Assembly: GCA_037349105.1 (NCBI GenBank)
Contig: JAYJMM010000097.1
Location: 434,001-498,000, forward strand
Length of the DNA: 64,000 nt
Direction of reading: 5' to 3'
Source: Limnomonas spitsbergensis
Lineage: Eukaryota > Chlorophyta > Chlorophyceae > Chlamydomonadales
Part shown: positions 10,236 through 20,300 of the stretch, piece by piece
Position numbering within the stretch: position 1 is the stretch's first letter
Layout: the number at the start of each line of letters is the position of its first letter
The notes under the pieces: generated by a model
What the model saw: only the letters and a program-made list of their open reading frames with translations
The model's database searches: none
Told to the model about the DNA's origin: nothing
Program-made: the position numbers and the translations under genes

Positions 10236-11093
10236 ATGGCTCCATGGTATTATTTATGTACCTACACTTTCCTGCATGCACACCTTCAGGTTATTGCCAC
10301 AGTCTTCGTGGGAAAGGCCCACGAGGCATCTACGTCACTGAACAACGCTCCCGTCAACCCTGCGTTCTCGCTGCCGTTCGATCTGGACGGAAACCATGTA
10401 CGACTGCCCGCGAGCGATATGCATGTGCATTTTGAACCGTCCGTCGAGACAGAAACTGCGAGTGTGCACCTGCACGGCAAGGCAGTTCAGCACGATGCGT
10501 CTCCCGCCGAAGCCCCGCGCAGTGTCCCCGACGCTCCCCCCATGTCAAGTGCAGCAGGCACGCCTGCGTCGTCGCTCGAGACAAGGCACGGCGAGGTTTC
10601 TGCTACTGACGAACTGGCTTACCCCATGCCGCTGCCTACAAGTCTGCCCTACATAACCGGCACTGGTTTGACGGCCCTGATGAGCCGAGCTGCGCTGTTT
10701 GCCCTCGTGGCTGACAGGGCGAGATCACTGGCCCTTTCGGGGATCTGCAAGAGTGCACCTCTGCTACGCTTGCCATATCGTCGCACTGCCAGCGCAGTTC
10801 ACGAGCACGACAGGCTCGCTTTCAAAGAGCTCGGCACCTACCGCAAGAGACGCGTCTCGTTGGTTGACGTACAAGTATGGATCACGCTGGCCGGGCAGGT
10901 GGGGCGCCCCTTGGACGAGGCTGTGGCACACATGAAGGCCGCTCGGGTTGGGGGCACTGGGACCCAATCTACCTACACCCCCCGCGTCACAACCCTGCGC
11001 TGCCGCACCCTGGTGCGGACGAGTATGTATGACAAATCTTGTGACATGCCAGGCAGTCCAAGGTCACTTGGTTATGCTTGCAACTCGGCTTGA
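10236..11093 (+). CDS. Hypothetical protein, unrecognised
   Basis: ATG at 10236 opens 285 codons to a TGA at 11091-11093. An alternative is a terminal exon starting at about 10288 after a CACCTTCAG acceptor. Composition is mixed and non-repetitive, unlike the artefact ORFs in this window. The middle is Ser/Ala/Pro-rich and the C-terminal half is basic (YRKRRVSLVDVQVW, RPLDEAVAHMKAARVG). No signal peptide or known motif is seen. A TGTAA lies about 120 bp downstream, which supports a real transcript end. Confidence 0.45.
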   Translation: MAPWYYLCTYTFLHAHLQVIATVFVGKAHEASTSLNNAPVNPAFSLPFDLDGNHVRLPASDMHVHFEPSVETETASVHLHGKAVQHDASPAEAPRSVPDAPPMSSAAGTPASSLETRHGEVSATDELAYPMPLPTSLPYITGTGLTALMSRAALFALVADRARSLALSGICKSAPLLRLPYRRTASAVHEHDRLAFKELGTYRKRRVSLVDVQVWITLAGQVGRPLDEAVAHMKAARVGGTGTQSTYTPRVTTLRCRTLVRTSMYDKSCDMPGSPRSLGYACNSA

Positions 11094-11209
11094 GAACAGC
11101 TAGAAGTAGTTATTGCAGGCGTAGGGGCTGCCGGTGGGTTTAGTGGAGCCAGATGATTGTCCTGAATGACTGTGCTCCCTTTCCTGATTCATGAGGAGGT
11201 TTCTGTACT

Positions 11210-11214
11210 TGTAA
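11210..11214 (+). terminator. TGTAA polyadenylation-type signal
   Basis: TGTAA is the usual green-algal poly(A) signal. This one lies 117 bp after the stop of the 10236-11093 frame on the same strand. A pentamer alone is weak evidence. Confidence 0.4.
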
Positions 11215-13939
11215 CTAGAGCGCCCTTCGGCCGACACATGTTCGGCGAGGCCTGCAGATTCTGACTAGTAATGCTATGATACACCCTTTTAGCGACTGAG
11301 CATCATGTTAAACTTGTGTTTTCCTTTTCTTATAGAATACCGGTACAGGTTAGGCGGTCCGACTCCACATTGTCACTCCATTGCAGTTTGTTGTTTTGAA
11401 GGCCATTCAGCGAATTATTTAACTGTTGCAACCTCGCTTTAAAAGTTCAAAAAAATGCTGGGCTGACATCTGGTCGCTTGCGTGTTCGTGCATGCATACA
11501 TGCAGCTTTTGTGTTTGAATTCATTTTGTTGTGTTATGAGAGCCATGCTTGAGCTCGCCCACAGGGGCTCGCTCATGCCGGATAATCCTGTTTACTTTTT
11601 AGTCTAGTCTTTTACTACCAATGCTGGTAATTTATTTTCAATCGTTTATCTCTCTTTTGTTCTCGTTTTGCTGCCATCGTTGGTGGTGGGAGTAGCCGCT
11701 GTGCTGAACGTCCAAGCCGTTTTTGCAGACGTTAGTGCTCTGTTTTTCGCGTCATACATTTAATCCCCTGATGTTATATACCTGCAGTATTGCGACCAAG
11801 CCTTTTTAAGCAGGGCGCAGAGGTGTAACGTCATTGACCTGCAATACGACGCCGGAACTAGAAACCTCATGTTGCAAATAATGCTGCAAGTGAACGCAAC
11901 GACCATGTCTTCACAAAATAAAGATTCTTCCCAACTCTTTAGTTAGGCGCCCACGCGGCCGAGCCTTAAATGAGCAGGACCCAGAGGTGTAACGTCATTG
12001 AGAAAACAAGGATTGTAGCCATTCGCTATCCAGCGCATCCAAGACAGCGTCTCTAGTTTGCCTCTTATGAGGTGCATGGACGGCTCATCTTGTGAAAATA
12101 GTGGTGACGAGCAAGTCAGATTGCCTTTGTCCCACACTCTTGAAAGCTCTGTATGAGAGGGGGAATGTCTGATGATGTGGAAGAGTGATTTATATCCAAG
12201 ATTGAAGGTTGGCTGCCCACTGCTGAGTGGCCGTGTTCCTGAGAATATCTAAATTCCAAGGGCTCAGCAGCCCCAATGGGGGCCTATGGATGCGCACGAA
12301 GTCCTAAGGGAGGGGGGGGTGGGAATCACGTATCAGGAATGGCAAGTTCATGACGTTACACCTCTAGGCCCTGCTCAAAAAGGCTCGGCCGAAGGGATTG
12401 CGAGTGGGGGCATGCATGATGGACATCTTAATGTTTGGCGGATGAACGGACGTAGCGGGTACCGGTATCGAGGAGGCATGCAAGGATGAACGTTGTGTTC
12501 TGTGCGTACATGTGCGACTGGAAGAGGCAAACCTACTTTGTCCGTTGACTGAAGGTAATCAATCCCACAATATATAGTATGGTGCATGCCACATGCATGG
12601 CCTGGGGGCAGAGAGCAAGGATGGACAACATGGACAATGGATAACGCAGCCATCTGAGTTCAGCGCAGCACTTCATCTCACTGTTCCTGCCCCCTCACAT
12701 AGGAGGATGGCATGGCTGCACCATGGTCCAGGCTGTGCATGGTAGCTGGAATTGAGCCTATTCATTCCCTACTAGCCTCACGTGGCCGAGCGTTCAGCAG
12801 GGCCCAGCGGGTATGCACTGTCCTAAACTTCATCTCACTCGTACGAGCATTGAGCAGGCCCACAGGTGTCATGTCATTGACTCGTATGAGCATCGGAAGG
12901 CGGGCCCATAGCCCCATACCCACCCTGCCCCGCGTTGCAGGATTGCGACCGGATGGCAAATGCTAAGTTTTCAGCCTCCTATCACCAGAGGCATATCACG
13001 GCTTAAAACACGAGGCCCATACACGCTGATGACTACTAAACGACGTTTGTCACAAAACATGTACCTACTTTTAGTTTAATATTTTTTCTCCCATCAAACA
13101 GTTGGCCGAGCCTTCTTAAGCAGGGCCCAGAGGTGTAACGTCCTTGACAAAAACAGGCTCCTGAACTAGCCCGTGGGCATGGGTCCCATATCCCTTCCTG
13201 ACGGAAGGTCACAAAAACCTGGTATAAGGAATAGGACCCCAAACTGCCGCCCCCCCTCCCTTTCTCTGCTAGGTACAGGTAAATACTTCCTCCTCCTCCC
13301 GACCTGCTATTTACTAAATGTCCCCCACGTCTCATTGTTGCCCACTGAGAAAGTGCTCCTCCATCCCCCATGTCATTGCTGCCTACTGAAAAATGCTCCT
13401 CCATCCCCCTCTGCTACCTATTGACAAGTCCTTCAAAGTGTGGGGTGGAGCGTGACACCTGCACTGAATGCCTGTACTGATTATGAGCCATACACCATCT
13501 GTCACGGGACTGCAGATCCTATCAGCTTCACACTCTCCCCCCGCTGCCTCACGCCCCCCCCCCCCTCCCATATAAAGATTCAGACATCCCCCCCCCCAAA
13601 TATGCTCACAAGGGAAATTCCCTTCACTCTTGTCACTCTTATCACTCTCAGCGACCATGGTCCACACCACCACCAGCGCCCAGATACATTTTGACCCCCC
13701 TAACATTATTGTCACTCTTATCACTCTCAGCGATCGTGGCCTTTCCTGCCACAGGCGCTCCTGTCGCGGTCCCCGTGGCCACCCCCTGCCCCGCGTGCTG
13801 TACCATCTGAGGAACCCCCCCGATGCCCGCTGCGAGAAGGCTCCCTCCGACCAGCCGGCGACCAATCCAGACTGTCCCAGTCTCGATCTCGTTCGGTTCC
13901 AGGACTACGTCGCCGGCGGTTAGTATCGTGGTCAACGCT
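11215..13939. other. Intergenic region with dispersed copies of a 40-bp element end
   Basis: No secure gene. The motif AGAGGTGTAACGTCATTGA, preceded by GCCTTNNTAAGCAGGGC, recurs in direct orientation near 11805-11842, 11957-12000 and 13105-13148, and inverted at 12348-12390. A more diverged copy is near 12840-12885. The helicase gene on the minus strand ends at 13940; I see no clear TGTAA for it in the first few hundred bases. Confidence 0.6.
11957..12390. mobile_element. MITE-like element with about 41-bp terminal inverted repeats
   Basis: The left end GGCCGAGCCTT.. reads on into AGAGGTGTAACGTCAT. The right end is its reverse complement with about five differences. The 434-bp interior has no transposase. 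Other copies of the same end nearby mark a small family. No target duplication could be recognised. Confidence 0.55.
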
Positions 13940-16900
13940 CTAGTCATCATGGTCACGATCTCGCTCGGTTGCAGGCCTGCGTCGCCGGCAGTCTGTGTCG
14001 TGGTCTAAGCTCGAGTCATCATGGTCACGATCTCGCTCGGTTGCAGGCCTGCGTCGCCGGCAGTCTGTGTCGTGGTCTAAGCTCGAGTCATCATGGTCAC
14101 GATCTCGCTCGGTTGCAGGCCTTCGGCGCCGGCGGTCCTCGTCGTAGCCCAGGCCTGAGTCATCACGGCCTCGACCTCCAGCTCTAGCTTGGTGCCCTCC
14201 GTCGTGCTCAGCCACATCCCAGGCCTCCGAGTCGGAATTCAATTTGGCCTTGCGATGGTGCCGGCCGCCTTCTTCCTCGCGTTGGCCGTACCGCCTGCAG
14301 CACTCATCACCGCCGTCCCGCTGCGGCCTGCTGTCGGAAGAGTCACGCCGGCTGCGGGAGCTCCGCCCTGCGCCGACTTCCGAGTAGTCTTCTCGACGCC
14401 CTGTTGGCCTGCCCCGTCCGCCCACCCTGTCCCGAAACCGGCTCCTCCCCTCTGCTGGGGTGTCTCCCTCACCATCATCCTTGTCAAGACCTCGACCACG
14501 CCGCTCGGGGCGAAGCGGGCTTGCTTCGTACCGCTCCTCGAACCGCTGTTGCCCCTGCCGATCACGCCCGTCAACGCCTCCCTCCCGTTTCCTCGCGCCT
14601 TCTTCATCGTAAGGGTCGTCGCGCTGACCTCTCCGCCTGTCTGCATCGCCCCCCCACCTGCCAGCTCCAGTGGAGTCCATCCCCGCCACTGGAGTCCATC
14701 CCACCCCAGTGGTGGGGAGGGACGGGGCGGAGAGATTCCCTCCCTCCCCCGTCCGTTGGGGAGGGACGACGGGTTCATCGTCAACGATAAGCTCCCCCTC
14801 CTCTGCATCATGGTGAACGCGCGTCGCCCTTCGGCCACGTTCGCTCTCACGGCCGCCTGAGACGACCGCTGGCGCAGCAGGCTGGTGGGGTCGCTGTGCC
14901 GACGCCTGCTGCCCCACATGGCAGGGCGACATACCGCTCTGTTTGCGCCGTTCGATGATTGCTCGACAAGCTTCCGACACGACACACATAGCCCCCTCAC
15001 CTCGGCGATCCCCCTCCCTAGACTTCTGTCGGTCATGCTGTCGAGCGGCACCCATCCGGACAGCATCCGCTGCTCTGTCAGATGACGAGGCCTTGGCTGC
15101 TGGAGCTGCAGGCTGCATGTGGGGAGCGGATGGCGGAACATCAGGCGCCGTTTTTGCCTTGACCACCGCTTCCTGCGGTGGTGCCCGTTGCGACGGCAGC
15201 GGCGGCGGCTGCGATAGCGGTGCCCGTTGCGACTGCAGCGGCGGCGGCTGCGATAGCAGTGGCTGTTGCGGCGGCAGCGGCGGCGGCTGCGATAGCGGTG
15301 GCTGCTGCGACGGCAGCGGCGGCGGCTGCGATAGCGGTGGCTGCTGCGACGGCAGCGGCGGCGGCTGCGATAGCGGTGGCTGCTGCGACGGTAGTGGCGG
15401 AGGCTGCGATTGCGGCGGTGGCTGCGAAGGCAGCGGCGGCGGCGGCGGCGGGGGCATCCTTCCTGCTGATTGGCCAGCCGCCGCCGCAGAAGCCAAGGTC
15501 GCCGTCATGGCAGATGCAGAAGGCGGCAAGCCGGGAAAGACCTTGGGTGGCAGTTTGACCAGCTTGCCCTTCACCTCCGCATCCCGCAGGGAAACCGTCA
15601 TGGCTCTGCCGGGACCGGGCTGGGAGGGGCGGACCGGCGCGGGCGCTAGTTCCGAGACAGCCGGCGGGCACGACTTACCCGGGAAGGAGCCTCCCGGCGG
15701 CAGCTCGGAGCGGAGGTCCGCAGCATCAACCGGGAGCGTGTCCGGGGCTGGCGAAGAGGAGGATGCAGTCTTGGAAATAAGCAGGGCACCTGCCGCCGCC
15801 GCCGCAGCTGCCGCAACAGCAGCAGTAAGGCTTTGCTGTTGCTGCTGCTGCCTCTGCTGTTCCCGCAGCTCCTCTCTCTGCTGCGGATCAGCAGACGCTG
15901 CCGTTTTCAAACGCTTGGTCACAGGCTGCAGCAAGGCGGCGTCGGCGGTTGCGGCAGTTGCTACAGCTGCGGCGGGTGAAGCGGTTGAGGCGGGGGCCTC
16001 CGGCTCTGAACCCTGTGCGGCCAGCTGTCGCTTGTGCACCGACGGCACTGCTTTCAGACGTTTGGCGGAATGGTGGGAGGCGTCCTGAGCAGAGGCAGTG
16101 GCAGTCGCGTCCAGCGTTTGGACCCGACGCTTCTCGGGCTGAAGGCCGCGGCCCTGCTTCATGAAGCCCTGAGGATCAGCAGAATGCCTCGAGGCGGGGT
16201 CCCCTGGAGATCCTCCTCCCGCACCCGCAGTCCCCAAGGAGGCGCAATCCACACCTCCAGCTCGCGCATGCTCCGACGGTTTTCCACCTGCCCGTGCATG
16301 CTCCGAGGACTTTGCACCGGAGCCTCCCCCCGCCCCCGCCTCCCCTCTCGCCGCTCCTCCCATTCCCTCCTCCCTTCTGGATCCTCCCACGCCTCCCGCA
16401 TGCCCTGGCTGTCTTGCAGCCGACCCCCCCGCTCCGGCATCCCCTCGTGAAACTCCCCATGCCTCCTCTGAACACTTTCTCGCGCCCGCTGCGCTATCCC
16501 TGGCCAAGCACGCTCCTGCTCCGCCTTCCATAGCGTCCCTTCCCTTCCCAGCCTCCGCTCCAGGGCTCACTCCTCTCGCTCCTGCGCCTGCTTCAGAAGC
16601 TGATGTTGCCGATCCGCGGTGCGATGGGGAAGCAGACGGCGGCGGCAGCGGTCCAGCCGCTGCTGCTGCTGCTGCAGTAGCAGCTGTTGTTCTTTCACTG
16701 ATCAAGTCAGAAAGAGGCAGCGGTGGTGCTGGGGCTGCTGCTGCTGCTGCTGTTGTCTCCGCTCCTGGGCGGTGCGAGTGGGCTGGTGGTGGTGGTGGTG
16801 GTGTTGCGGCCGTTGCGGACGCAGCTGCTGGTAGACGGTGGGAGTGTGAGGAGGGTGCAGCCACTGCCCCTCCAACCGGCAGTCGTTGCCGGTGGCTAGA

Positions 16901-17371
16901 AGGCGCCGCAGCCGCTGCTGCGAGCGGGCGGTGGCTGTGGGCGGACGGGGCGGATTGAGCAAGCTTCTGCTGCTGCGCCGCACTGTGCCCCTCTGCTGAC
17001 GCCGCCTGTTGCTGTTGTTGCTCCTGTTGCTGCTGTTGCTGCTGCATCTGTTGTTGCTGCTTCTGTTGTTGCTGCTGTTGCTGTTGTTGTTGCTGCTGCT
17101 GCTTCGGCGCAACCTCCATGGGCGTGACCCGCGTCGCTCCCTGCTCGCCTCTTCGCAGCAGCGAGAGCAAGGTGTCCGTACTGCCACCGCCGTGCCGTGC
17201 CGCCCGGCTGTACGCCTCTGCCGGGGGGCGGTACAGAGTGCCGTTGTCCGCGGTGTGGCGCAACAGGTGCACCCAGGGGCGGGAGCCGCTGGCCAGAAGC
17301 GTGCGCACGTTGCAGATGACCCACAGGGATTGACGGGCGCGAGTGAGGGCCACGTTCAGACGTCGCACGTC
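13940..17371 (-). CDS. SEN1: SEN1-like exon 35: motif VI and long low-complexity C-terminal tail
   Basis: The exon starts after a CACCGTAG acceptor with DVRRLNVALTRARQSLWVIC (motif VI with the Arg finger region), then about 40 conserved residues. The remaining roughly 1,080 residues are low complexity: poly-Gln coded at about 17030-17105, Ala/Ser/Pro-rich blocks, Pro repeats (SQPPPLPSQQPPL type) coded at 15190-15470, and an Arg/Asp/Glu-rich end. The tail is open and long enough to be coding, but its repeats mean that length may vary between strains. The stop is a TAG inside the last 66-bp repeat. Confidence 0.88.
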   Translation of the reverse strand, partial: DVRRLNVALTRARQSLWVICNVRTLLASGSRPWVHLLRHTADNGTLYRPPAEAYSRAARHGGGSTDTLLSLLRRGEQGATRVTPMEVAPKQQQQQQQQQQQQQKQQQQMQQQQQQQEQQQQQAASAEGHSAAQQQKLAQSAPSAHSHRPLAAAAAAPSSHRQRLPVGGAVAAPSSHSHRLPAAASATAATPPPPPPAHSHRPGAETTAAAAAAPAPPLPLSDLISERTTAATAAAAAAAGPLPPPSASPSHRGSATSASEAGAGARGVSPGAEAGKGRDAMEGGAGACLARDSAAGARKCSEEAWGVSRGDAGAGGSAARQPGHAGGVGGSRREEGMGGAARGEAGAGGGSGAKSSEHARAGGKPSEHARAGGVDCASLGTAGAGGGSPGDPASRHSADPQGFMKQGRGLQPEKRRVQTLDATATASAQDASHHSAKRLKAVPSVHKRQLAAQGSEPEAPASTASPAAAVATAATADAALLQPVTKRLKTAASADPQQREELREQQRQQQQQQSLTAAVAAAAAAAAGALLISKTASSSSPAPDTLPVDAADLRSELPPGGSFPGKSCPPAVSELAPAPVRPSQPGPGRAMTVSLRDAEVKGKLVKLPPKVFPGLPPSASAMTATLASAAAAGQSAGRMPPPPPPPLPSQPPPQSQPPPLPSQQPPLSQPPPLPSQQPPLSQPPPLPSQQPPLSQPPPLPPQQPLLSQPPPLQSQRAPLSQPPPLPSQRAPPQEAVVKAKTAPDVPPSAPHMQPAAPAAKASSSDRAADAVRMGAARQHDRQKSREGDRRGEGAMCVVSEACRAIIERRKQSGMSPCHVGQQASAQRPHQPAAPAVVSGGRESERGRRATRVHHDAEEGELIVDDEPVVPPQRTGEGGNLSAPSLPTTGVGWTPVAGMDSTGAGRWGGDADRRRGQRDDPYDEEGARKREGGVDGRDRQGQQRFEERYEASPLRPERRGRGLDKDDGEGDTPAEGRSRFRDRVGGRGRPTGRREDYSEVGAGRSSRSRRDSSDSRPQRDGGDECCRRYGQREEEGGRHHRKAKLNSDSEAWDVAEHDGGHQARAGGRGRDDSGLGYDEDRRRRRPATERDRDHDDSSLDHDTDCRRRRPATERDRDHDDSSLDHDTDCRRRRPATERDRDHDD

Positions 17372-20300
17372 CTACGGTGTAGGTTCGGTTCAAAGTTGAA
17401 GGTTCAGGGTAGAAGGTGCAGGGTGGAAGGTGCAGGGTGGAAGGTTTTGTTGCCGATGAATTCGGTTTACGGAAGTTGCCAGTAGATAACTTTGTTCGTA
17501 TGGGTAAACTGGTACCGGAAAAGGGTTTCTAAAACGGCATTTTTTTTTGTGTGTGTACCGGTACCGTTATGGTTAAGACTTCAAAATTCAGATTAACGTT
17601 TTTAGGTTTATTAGGCATCTTAGGTTAATTACCGTACGTTTATCAATCAGGTTTATTAGGTAAATTCGGCTTTATATAAAGATCAGAGTTGTTCATGTTA
17701 GGATAAGAAAAGGCAAGTGTGGGTATCAGGGTCAATATTGAAAGGTTTGTTAGGGTAAGCCTAACGCTTCGAGTTAAATTGTACTGCAAGTGTGGGAGTT
17801 CACACCCTCCACGTCAGACATCCTTTGGGATGGGGCCTAGGGTTCAGAGTTCACACCACACCCTTCACACCCTTCACACATCCTGCGCGAGGTGGCCGCA
17901 GAAAGGCAGAGGGAGAGCCCACCTGCCGTAACCTCCACCCCCACCCCCACCCCCACCCCCACCCCCACCCCCACCCCCACCCCAGTCCCATCCCATCCCA
18001 TCCCATCCCATCCCATCCCATCCCATCCCATCCCATCCCATCCCCATCCCCATCCCCATCCCCATCCCCATCCCCATCCCCAACCCCAACCCCAACCCCA
18101 GCCCCAGCCCCAGCCCCAGCCCCAGCCCCCAACCCCAACCCCAACCCCAACCCCAACCCAGACCCAGACCCAGACCCAGACCCAGACCCAGACCCAGACC
18201 CAGACCCAGACCCAGACCCCAGCCCAGCCCAGCCCAGCCCAGCCCAGCCCAGACCCAACCTCAGTCCCAGCCCAGCCCAGGAAAGTCGACACAGGAAAGT
18301 CGACACATGCATCCATAGGCAACCATTCCTCCCGCGTTGACGTTTCCGAATTCGAATTCAAAACACATATTTCGTTGTGCTCCCCATTTCTCCACGCTTA
18401 CCAGCCGGACGCCAACGGAGTATGCTATCTGCCCCCTTCACACCTGTGTGCAAGCTAAAACTCCACACATCCACACTTCCCCACACCTTTAATTACGTTC
18501 ACTCTTCCCACAAAATGGCCAGCAAGAAGCCGATGGAATATCTACTCCAGCTGCCTCCGCCCCCGTGAGCAAGTCGTTTTCCACACATCCACACTCCCAA
18601 ACAAGTCACACTTCCCCCACACTTGCCTGCAGGAAGCCGATGGAAGGTCTAATCCGGCTGCCTCCACCCCCAAGAGCAAATCGATTTCTACACATCCACA
18701 CTCCCAAACAATTCACACTTACCCCAACAATTGCCTGCAGGAAGCCGATGGAAGGTCTGCCCCAGCTGCCTCCGCCCCCATGAGCGAATTCAATTCCACA
18801 CATCCACACTCCCAAAAAATCACACTTCCCCCCACACTTGCCTGCAGGAAGCCGATAGAGGGTCTTCTCCGGCCGCCTCCGCACCCATGAGCGAATTCAA
18901 TTCCACACATCCACACTCTCAAACAATTCACACTTCCCCCCCCCACACTTGCCTGCAGGAAGCAGATGGAGGGTCTACTCCGGCCGCCTCCGCCCCCATG
19001 AGCAAATTCAAATCCACACATCCACACTCCCAAAAATCACACTTCCCCCCACACTTGCCTGCAGGAAGCCGATGGAGGGTCTTCTCCGGCTGCCTCCGCC
19101 CTCATGAGCAAATTCAATTCCACACATCCACAATTCCAGACAATTCACACTTCCCCCCCCCCACACTTGCCTGCAGGAAGCCTATGGAGGGTCTACTCCG
19201 GCCGCCTCTGCCCCCAAGAGCGAATCGAATTCTACACATCCACACTCCCAAACAATTCACACTTCCCCTCCACACTTGCCTGCAGGAAGCCGATGGAGGG
19301 TCTACTACGGCTGCCTCCGCCCTCATGAGCAAATTCAATTCCACACATCCACAATTCCAGAAAATTCACACTTCCCCCCCCTACACACTTGCCTGCAGGA
19401 AGCCAATGGAGGGTCTACTCCGGCCGCCTCTGCCCCCAAGAGCGAATCGAATTCTACACATCCACACTCCCAAACAATTCACACTTCCCCTCCACACTTG
19501 CTTGCAGGAAGCAGATGGAGGTTCTACTCCGGCCGCCTCCGCCCCCGTGAGCAAATCGAATTCCATACAGCCACACTTCTAAATAGTTCACACTTCCCCT
19601 CCACACTTGCCTGCAGGAAGCCGATGGAGGGTCTACTACGGCTGCCTCCGCCCCCGTGAGCGAATTCAGCATGAGCTCTCACAGCCGAGAATATAACCAC
19701 ATCAGCTTCGCGACCCTGCAAGCATATTGGGGATATGATCATATCTGGCAGTATTAGGGCCCTATCATTACCCTATCCACACTAAGGAAACAATGTCCGT
19801 GCATGTGTGTGTGTGGTGGTGGGGGGCAAATGAGTGTGTATGTGTGTGAATGTGACTGTGACTGTTTGAGTGTGACTTTGAGTGTGGGTATGGGTAGGTG
19901 GTTGCGTATTCAGCAGTCTGAGGACCCAATCCACAGTAAAAAGTAATATGTGTGTGTGTGTGGGTGTGGGCGTGTGTGTGTGGGTGTGGGCGTGTGTGTG
20001 TGGGTGTGTGTGGGTGTGGGTGCGGTTATGCTTGTGTGAGGAGAGGGTGTTGCATATTGCATTGAGCGTGGAAGTGCACCCCCTGTCTCCTTCCCTGACC
20101 CTCCCACTGACTTCCCACGCCCCTGTCGCCTCCTCACCCCTCTCACCCCCCCTCCCACTCAACCGCTGCTGCCGACCCCCCAACCTCTCAACCGTCGCTG
20201 TTCATCCTCCCCCCTGTCACCATATACCCACCCACAGTCTGGAATTGCACCTACTACAGCCCCACTCCCCCACCACCCCTACACACACCTGTCACTACCC

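Noticed and set aside
13940..17371. Plus-strand frames of 381 and 158 codons inside exon 35
   Set aside because: Gly-Cys-Asp, Ala-Val and poly-Leu shadows of Pro- and Gln-coding repeats of the helicase tail.
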